NCBI GenBank assembly: GCA_002307035.1
Contig: DBTL01000149.1
Span: 1 to 12,656 of the forward strand
Direction: 5' to 3'
DNA: 12,656 nucleotides
Source: Bacteroides sp. UBA1317
Lineage (GTDB): Bacteria; Bacteroidota; Bacteroidia; Bacteroidales; Bacteroidaceae
The notes beneath the pieces were generated by a model. It made no database searches. It was not told the DNA's origin and saw nothing but the letters and a program-made list of their open reading frames with translations. The translations under genes and the position numbers were made by a program. Within the stretch, counting starts at the first letter, position 1. Every line of letters begins with the position of its first letter. This document shows, piece after piece, positions 7,116-12,656 of this stretch.

Positions 7116-8572
7116 AAACAATTCAGTCATTAGCTCCACAAAAAGTGTGGAATCATTTCTATTCGTTGACTCAAATTCCCCGTCCCTCAGGCTTTATGAA
7201 ACCAATAACCGAGTTCTTGCTGGACTTTGGGAAAGGTTTGGGACTAGAATCATTTACCGATGAAGTAGGGAACGTGATAATTCGCAAACCGGCTACTTCC
7301 GGTATGGAAAATAGAAAAGGCGTAATTTTGCAGGCTCATATGGATATGGTGCCTCAGAAGAATAATGATACTGTGCATAATTTTGAAACAGACCCCATTG
7401 AAACATATATTGATGGCGATTGGGTGAAGGCTAAAGGAACGACCCTTGGCGCCGATGACGGTTTGGGAGTGGCTGCTATTATGGCTATCCTTGAAGATCA
7501 GACATTGAAGCACGGACCGCTTGAAGCTTTAATCACAAAAGATGAAGAAACAGGCATGTATGGTGCTTTTGGCCTTAAACCCGGAACGCTGAATGGGGAA
7601 ATCATGCTTAATCTTGATTCTGAAGATGAAGGGGAACTATACATCGGTTGTGCTGGTGGCATGGATGTAACAGCTTCTCTTGAATATAAAGAAGTAGAGC
7701 CAGAAGAGGGTGATGTGGCAATAAAAGTAACATTGAAGGGATTACGTGGTGGTCACTCTGGTTTAGAGATAAATGAAGGTCGAGCAAATGCGAATAAACT
7801 CTTGGTTCGTTTCTTGCGCGAAGCTGTGGCTAGTTATGAGGCTCGCTTGGCCAGTTGGGAAGGTGGTAATATGCGCAATGCCATTCCTCGTGAAGCACAT
7901 GCAGTTGTGACGATACCAGCTGAGAATGAGGAAGAGTTACTTAGCTTGGTGAAATACTGCGAAGATTTGTTTAATGAAGAATTTGGAGCGATTGAAACTC
8001 CTATTAACTTCAAAGCCGAGCGAGTAGAAGTACCGAAGGGGGAAGTGCCTGAAGAAATTCAAGATAATGTGATTGATGCTATTTTTGCTTGCCAGAATGG
8101 TGTGATGCGCATGATTCCATCTGTTCCAGGCACTGTAGAAACTTCTTCAAACTTGGCAATAATTACTATTGGTGGAGGTAAAGCTGAAATTAAAATTTTG
8201 GCTCGCAGTTCTTCTGATAGTATGAAGGAATATCTTACTACGAGCTTAGAGTCTTGTTTCTTGATGGCTGGAATGAAGGTTGAATTGACAGGTGGATATT
8301 CAGGATGGCAACCGGATGTGAATTCTCCCATTCTTCACGCAATGAAAGAGTCCTACAAACAACAATTTGGCGTAGAACCGGCAGTTAAGGTGATTCATGC
8401 AGGACTCGAATGTGGTATTATTGGAGCAAATGTTGCCGGACTTGATATGATTTCTTTTGGCCCAACTTTACGCTCTCCTCATTCACCGGACGAAAGGGCG
8501 TATATTCCTTCTGTCTCTAAGTTTTACGACTTTCTTGTTGCAACATTACAGCAAACCCCTCTAAAAAAATAA
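7112..8572 (+). CDS. pepD: PepD, aminoacyl-histidine (Xaa-His) dipeptidase, M20C family
   Basis: PepD is a cytosolic dinuclear zinc enzyme that cleaves a broad range of unblocked dipeptides, including carnosine-like Xaa-His. The 486 residues match E. coli PepD (485). All expected M20 metal and catalytic residues are visible. HMD gives His76 and Asp78, and GADD gives the bridging Asp115. DEE gives the catalytic Glu145 and ligand Glu146. LNLDSED gives Asp169 and SPHSPDE gives His457. GGHSG (213-217) and HAGLECG (429-435) belong to the lid/dimer domain. There is no signal peptide. It is the second gene of a two-gene operon and starts inside the stop of the membrane-protein gene (ATGA overlap). 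Why these two are coupled is not evident from the sequence. Confidence 0.96.
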   Translation: MKTIQSLAPQKVWNHFYSLTQIPRPSGFMKPITEFLLDFGKGLGLESFTDEVGNVIIRKPATSGMENRKGVILQAHMDMVPQKNNDTVHNFETDPIETYIDGDWVKAKGTTLGADDGLGVAAIMAILEDQTLKHGPLEALITKDEETGMYGAFGLKPGTLNGEIMLNLDSEDEGELYIGCAGGMDVTASLEYKEVEPEEGDVAIKVTLKGLRGGHSGLEINEGRANANKLLVRFLREAVASYEARLASWEGGNMRNAIPREAHAVVTIPAENEEELLSLVKYCEDLFNEEFGAIETPINFKAERVEVPKGEVPEEIQDNVIDAIFACQNGVMRMIPSVPGTVETSSNLAIITIGGGKAEIKILARSSSDSMKEYLTTSLESCFLMAGMKVELTGGYSGWQPDVNSPILHAMKESYKQQFGVEPAVKVIHAGLECGIIGANVAGLDMISFGPTLRSPHSPDERAYIPSVSKFYDFLVATLQQTPLKK

Positions 8573-8585
8573 GAATCAGATTTGT

Positions 8586-8623
8586 ACATTCGGATGGTAG
8601 AGTATTCTTCTCCATCCGAATGT
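8586..8623. terminator. Hairpin between convergent pepD and fimbrillin-like gene (possible bidirectional terminator)
   Basis: ACATTCGGATGG (8586-8597) and CCATCCGAATGT (8612-8623) are exact complements, forming a 12-bp stem. AGA/TCT can extend it past one bulged T. It starts 13 bp after the pepD stop and lies about 43 bp past the stop of the convergent gene, so a shared terminator is likely. Neither strand has a T tract directly after the stem, which is atypical for an intrinsic terminator. Confidence 0.6.
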
Positions 8624-8665
8624 TGCTGACTTTCAAATTCCAAGTTTAATTTCCTCTTGAATGTT

Positions 8666-10537
8666 CTATTTTCGAATACAGCGTACGGAATATCCACAAG
8701 TTGCACTTGTTTTCCCTTCTACTATATCGTTGGTTGAATATTTAAGGAATATGGCTTTTTCAGCTACTGTAGTTTCTGAATCTCCTATAGTCCAGTATCC
8801 CGTTAGATCACCACTGTAGCCATAAGTTGGGTTAAATATCCCCGTCGCAATGGCATTGAAACCAGTCAAATTAGTTATCGCATTTTCTGAGGTGGTCCAC
8901 GAAGTTCCGCCTTTAAGAGCAGATGCATTATTCTGGAGATAATTTTTCAAATTGTTCCAATCTTGTTTGTTCGGTATGCTCCATCCTATCGGCGCCAGTT
9001 TTCCTGTGCTTATTGCTCCTGCATTATAAAATAAGTAGCTGGATGTTGTGCTTAATTTGCTATATCCGGCATTTTCAGTGCTAAAATCTGTCTTGTTTGC
9101 GATCTTCTCTCCATCATTATATCGGGTTGCTGCTAGATTTGTGGCTATCCAATATTGAGTTCCGATTTTTACGATGGGATAAATGATGCTTTCTGTCCCT
9201 CTTTTATCGATAAGTTCATCTTTCTCTACTGTCGCTATATTAGCTGGAATTGCCGGATCGGTGAAAGAAATCTGGCTATTAGGAGTAATGTAAAATTTAG
9301 TCAGAACTCCTTCCTCTCCTGGGATATAACTCATTGTATTAGTCGTTGTATTCCATGTCACTTTTCCTCCATGCACATTCTTTGCATCTCCCAATAAACT
9401 GATTACAGTTCCGTTTGTGAGATCACTTTTTCCATGTATGAAGGGATAAGCTACAATGGCCTGAGCATTGATGTTGTCAGATAGGAGATATTCTTTACAT
9501 ACTTCTGCTATCTGAATCCCATTGCACATGACTTTGTATACATTCGATTCTTGGAATGTTAAATCAGCTACAGAAACTATATTTGTTGTCCCTCTGACAG
9601 TAATATTTGTATTACCACTTCCTTTCCAAGGTAGTATTGTTGGATTTAGATTGCTACTGATGCTGTTTGTTAGTTCATCATAGTTAATCGTTATTTCATG
9701 GGATTCACCGGATTGGAGAGATAAGTTTTTGCTTATGGTAGTCGTATAAATTCCTTCGTCTGATTTAAGGGTGAGTATGAGTGGTTTATCTTTTATTGTT
9801 TGAGGTATTAAAATTATCTCTTTACCAATTAAACTGTCTCCTGAGATACTCCATTCTCCGTGAGGGATCATTACTTTCTCTGTTTCTAATAGGTCAAGCT
9901 CGTTTGTCTCAAAGTCGTAGCTTGCTTGGGTGTAGAGATTGCTTATAGAAACTTCCGGATTGCTTGTAAGTGTGGCATTAATATCTGTTCCATTTTTATT
10001 TTTTAAAACAATCTTTAATTTGCAGAAAATATGATTGTGCTGTAAGTCTACAGGTTTATCGCTAGGGGTTATATCTGGAACTTGGGCTACAATAAAGTCT
10101 GAAGTTGAAAAACACTCATCTGTACTCTGGTTACTTTCTACCGCTACTTCCATTTTGCTGCTTTCTGCTGGGATTCCTGATGCTTTATAAGGATAATAGC
10201 TCATGAAATCACATTTTGAATCCTCATCTGGGTAATAAATTTCTTGATCGGCCACAAATCCCGACTGCGATGAATACGAGAAACGAATGTTATCTACATA
10301 TCTACTTTGAGTTATTTTTTTAGACTGAGTCATAACGAAAAGTCCAATAGCATCATTGTCTTTAAAGCTGTTCTCAGCTATTTGGGTTTTTACGTCTAAA
10401 ATACTGGAAGATAACTTGATCGGTGTTTTCTCTTCATCAGATTTATAGCCTGATATCTCATTTACGCACGACGAATTTAGAAGTGTTTCTACTATTAACA
10501 AGACATCGGCGATCTTGTCTAGTCTGAACTTTTTCAT
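8666..10537 (-). CDS. Fimbrillin-like (Mfa-like) surface protein with C-terminal FISUMP domain
   Basis: This is a 623-residue envelope protein. Residues 1-24 resemble a lipoprotein signal ending at Cys24 (LLNSSC). However, the core contains Asp11 and Glu17 and the lipobox is weak, so export by this route is uncertain. Residues about 40-305 look like the Bacteroidetes fimbrillin/Mfa_like_1 fold: NDAIGLFV at 61-68, MSYYPYK at 112-118, an HNHIFCKLKIVL strand at 167-178 and ILPWKG at 301-306. Residues about 310-450 have no domain that I can name. Residues about 455-623 match the FISUMP domain (Fibrobacter succinogenes major paralogous domain): QYWIATNLAATRYNDGEKI, LAPIGWSIPNKQDWNNL and terminal GYSVRCIRK. 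The likely role is adhesion or a fimbrial tip or minor component. It is a single-gene unit, convergent with pepD and divergent from the macroglobulin gene. No fimbrial operon partners (Mfa1/2-type, FimB) are adjacent. Confidence 0.88.
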   Translation of the reverse strand: MKKFRLDKIADVLLIVETLLNSSCVNEISGYKSDEEKTPIKLSSSILDVKTQIAENSFKDNDAIGLFVMTQSKKITQSRYVDNIRFSYSSQSGFVADQEIYYPDEDSKCDFMSYYPYKASGIPAESSKMEVAVESNQSTDECFSTSDFIVAQVPDITPSDKPVDLQHNHIFCKLKIVLKNKNGTDINATLTSNPEVSISNLYTQASYDFETNELDLLETEKVMIPHGEWSISGDSLIGKEIILIPQTIKDKPLILTLKSDEGIYTTTISKNLSLQSGESHEITINYDELTNSISSNLNPTILPWKGSGNTNITVRGTTNIVSVADLTFQESNVYKVMCNGIQIAEVCKEYLLSDNINAQAIVAYPFIHGKSDLTNGTVISLLGDAKNVHGGKVTWNTTTNTMSYIPGEEGVLTKFYITPNSQISFTDPAIPANIATVEKDELIDKRGTESIIYPIVKIGTQYWIATNLAATRYNDGEKIANKTDFSTENAGYSKLSTTSSYLFYNAGAISTGKLAPIGWSIPNKQDWNNLKNYLQNNASALKGGTSWTTSENAITNLTGFNAIATGIFNPTYGYSGDLTGYWTIGDSETTVAEKAIFLKYSTNDIVEGKTSATCGYSVRCIRK

Positions 10538-10682
10538 GAATAGTTTTTAAATAATTTTTGTTTTATATTAATTTGAGCTGCGAAATTACTATGTTTTTTC
10601 TAAAAAACAGTAATCAAAAAGGTTTTATTTAAACTAAAATTCTTTTCTTTGTCTTGATAGCTTAGACTTAAACTATAAGGAT

Positions 10683-12656
10683 ATGAAACTGAAATTTGTT
10701 ATTGTTATATTTATTACAACTTTGAGTACATTTGTTTGTGCTCAGTCTTATGATAAGCGTTGGAAGCAAGTGGAGCAAGCTGAAAAAAGAGGTCTTCCTC
10801 AAACAGTTATTAAACTTGCTGAGGGAATATTTAGTAAGGCAGAGGGCGAACGAAACTCTCCACAAATGTTGAAAGCCTATTTGTGGAGAATGCGGTATCA
10901 GCAGATGCATACACCTGATAGTTTTTACGTTCGTCTTAAAGATATGCAACAGTGGATTAAGGCAACAACTGTTCCTCTGGATAAGGCCATATTGAATTCT
11001 TTGGTGGCTGAAGTTTATGCTGACTATGCGGCATCCAACTTGTGGCAACTTCGTCAACGTACTGATATGGTAGATGATGAATCGATAACGGATATTCGTG
11101 AGTGGAGTGGCAATTTGTTTGTGCATAAGATACTAGAACATGCTCAAGCTGCTCTTCAAGATTCGCTACTACTTTTAAATACTTCTTCAATATCATACAT
11201 TCCTTTTATTGAACAGGGTGACGGAAGTGCCTATTATCAACATGATATGTATCATTTATTGTCTTCTCGAAGTATATCAGCATTAAACTCAATTTCTTCT
11301 TTAGGCAATGATACTATTATTAAAAGAAGTATTGCCCATATTTATGAAAACTTGATAAATGCATATCGCAACAAGGGGGATCAAGATGCTCTTGTTCTGG
11401 CTTCACTTGATAATTTGAAATGGCAGCAACAAACAGTACATTCATTTTCTATTATTCCTGCAACGTTTGAACTTGCAGATTTTAATTCGCATCCTTTTGT
11501 TGTGGCACTGGATAAGTTGATTGCTGCTAACAAGCAAAGAGATGTCTGTGTGGAAGTATATCTGGAAAAAGCTGAATTTGCTCGTAACAAAGAATTAAAT
11601 GCGCTTGCTTTGCAACTCTGTGATGAGGCTATCTCTTTATACCCTAAGTATAAAAGGATAAATGCATTAAGGAACTTGAAGCAAGATATATTGAACCCAT
11701 ATATTGATGTTCAGACAGCAAAAATTGTTTATCCATATTCGGAATTTAAGTTAAATGTGAAGCATAAAAACATAGATGGATTTACTGTTACTTATTCTCG
11801 GGTTAACTTACCAGTTAATTCTTCTGCGTTACGAGGAGAAATAGACAATGTATTCAATAAGAAATATTGTAAGAAAATAGCGTCTAGGCATTTTACGCTA
11901 ATACGCCCGAACAATTATTTATTAAAAGATACTGCTTTAACTTTCATTGTACCTGCTGAGGGGGTGTACTTACTGCAAATTGTTCCGGATGCTAAGACTG
12001 AAAGCAATGTAAATAAGTCCTTTTTTTATTCAACTAAGTTTAAGGTTTTATCTCGTAAGTTGCCAGCTAATCAACAAGAATTTGTTGCGCTGGATGCTTT
12101 AACGGGACATCCTGTTTCTGCTGCTGTAATCCGTTTATTCGAGAATAAGAAAGGAGAAAGAATTGAAAAAAAAAGCCTCACTACAGATGCTCAAGGAAGA
12201 GCCGAATTATCTCTTTCCGCAGAATATGACTATCTTACTGCGGAAAAAGGTGATGACAAAGCAATGCCTATGCAAAATATCTATCATGGGGGTTACACTT
12301 TTAGCACTGACCAACGACCTAAACAGCAGGTAGAACTTTTGACGGATCGTAGCCTTTATCGTCCGGAACAAACGGTCTATGTGAAGGGAATAGCTTATAA
12401 TTTGTTGTCTGATACGGCTACCGTTATAAGTAACCAAGATTATGAACTAACATTAACGGGAAGTAATGGACAGGAGATAGGGCGTAGAAAGGTTCGTACG
12501 AATGACTTTGGCTCCTTTACCGCCGAACTTGTATTGCCTTCAGCCTGCCTCAACGGAATTTATGAGTTAAGAACTCAAGATGGACGGCTTTCTATTCGCG
12601 TAGAAGAATACCAGCGCCCCACGTTTAATATTACTTTTTCTCCTCCAGAAGGCAGT
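10683..12656 (+). CDS. Alpha-2-macroglobulin-family protein, N-terminal part (cut by window edge)
   Basis: 658 codons are open to the right edge. MKLKFVIVIFITTLSTFVCA is a clear Sec signal peptide, with likely type I cleavage after Ala20 (FVCA|QS). Val before Cys19 argues against a lipoprotein. Residues about 21-330 are mostly helical with no named domain. Residues about 337-455 are a beta domain, probably MG1-like, followed by another (about 455-520) with the LDALTGHPVSAAVIRLFE and TTDAQGRAEL pattern of a carboxypeptidase-regulatory/MG-type sandwich. The MG2 signature LTDRSLYRPEQTVYVKGI begins at residue 552, with Glu at the usual Gly of RPGQ. VEEYQRPTFNITF near the edge begins the next MG domain. 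Bacterial macroglobulins are periplasmic or surface proteins proposed to trap foreign proteases, and are often long (1500-2000 residues). The bait region and any CGEQ thioester would lie beyond the window, so activity cannot be judged. Confidence 0.92.
   Translation, partial: MKLKFVIVIFITTLSTFVCAQSYDKRWKQVEQAEKRGLPQTVIKLAEGIFSKAEGERNSPQMLKAYLWRMRYQQMHTPDSFYVRLKDMQQWIKATTVPLDKAILNSLVAEVYADYAASNLWQLRQRTDMVDDESITDIREWSGNLFVHKILEHAQAALQDSLLLLNTSSISYIPFIEQGDGSAYYQHDMYHLLSSRSISALNSISSLGNDTIIKRSIAHIYENLINAYRNKGDQDALVLASLDNLKWQQQTVHSFSIIPATFELADFNSHPFVVALDKLIAANKQRDVCVEVYLEKAEFARNKELNALALQLCDEAISLYPKYKRINALRNLKQDILNPYIDVQTAKIVYPYSEFKLNVKHKNIDGFTVTYSRVNLPVNSSALRGEIDNVFNKKYCKKIASRHFTLIRPNNYLLKDTALTFIVPAEGVYLLQIVPDAKTESNVNKSFFYSTKFKVLSRKLPANQQEFVALDALTGHPVSAAVIRLFENKKGERIEKKSLTTDAQGRAELSLSAEYDYLTAEKGDDKAMPMQNIYHGGYTFSTDQRPKQQVELLTDRSLYRPEQTVYVKGIAYNLLSDTATVISNQDYELTLTGSNGQEIGRRKVRTNDFGSFTAELVLPSACLNGIYELRTQDGRLSIRVEEYQRPTFNITFSPPEGS

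Noticed and set aside
10668..11126. Open frame of 152 codons on the minus strand
   Set aside because: It is antisense to the macroglobulin gene, which has a clear signal peptide and MG2 domain. The product looks like non-coding translation (many His, Ile, Cys).
1..12656. CRISPR array, transposon or phage elements
   Set aside because: No regularly spaced direct repeats, terminal inverted repeats, transposase, integrase or phage genes were seen. Coding density and gene order look like ordinary chromosome.

Overview
The window looks like chromosomal DNA of a Bacteroidales bacterium, most likely Bacteroides or a close relative. It is AT-rich, and it carries Bacteroidetes-type promoter boxes (TAnnTTTG, with TTTG upstream). 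It also has a fimbrillin-like/FISUMP surface protein, and housekeeping proteins whose sequences read as Bacteroides-like. I see no insertion sequence, integrase, CRISPR array or phage gene. The content is mostly core chromosome, with one accessory-looking surface-protein locus at the right end.

Left block (1-1623). Two minus-strand genes, rsfS then ftsH, lie 9 bp apart and form an operon. ftsH runs off the left edge. Divergent from them is a tRNA-Gln(CTG) gene with its own Bacteroides-type promoter and a strong hairpin terminator. The 210 bases after that terminator hold no gene that I can support.

Middle block (about 1826-6023, minus strand). The genes in order of transcription are rsmA (16S rRNA dimethyltransferase), mgtE (Mg2+ channel, GTG start) and a large five-repeat DUF349 protein, ended by a hairpin terminator. 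rsmA and mgtE are 39 bp apart and probably co-transcribed. The DUF349 gene is 114 bp further on and may have its own start.

Right-middle block (6023-8623). A plus-strand two-gene operon diverges from rsmA. It encodes an LPG-synthase-TM/UPF0104 membrane protein and the M20C dipeptidase PepD, overlapping by ATGA. The rsmA and membrane-protein promoters seem to face each other within about 25 bp. A perfect 12-bp-stem hairpin lies between pepD and the convergent gene that follows.

Right block (8666-12656). Two divergent envelope genes face away from each other across 145 bp. One, on the minus strand, is a three-part protein: a fimbrillin-like N-terminal half, an unassigned middle and a C-terminal FISUMP domain. 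Its signal sequence is oddly interrupted by acidic residues. The other, on the plus strand, is the first 658 codons of a large alpha-2-macroglobulin-family protein that runs off the right edge.

I did not find a clear new multi-gene system. The points most worth a second look are the fimbrillin-FISUMP fusion and its signal peptide, the mgtE start that overlaps a three-codon minigene, and the face-to-face promoters at 6056-6094.
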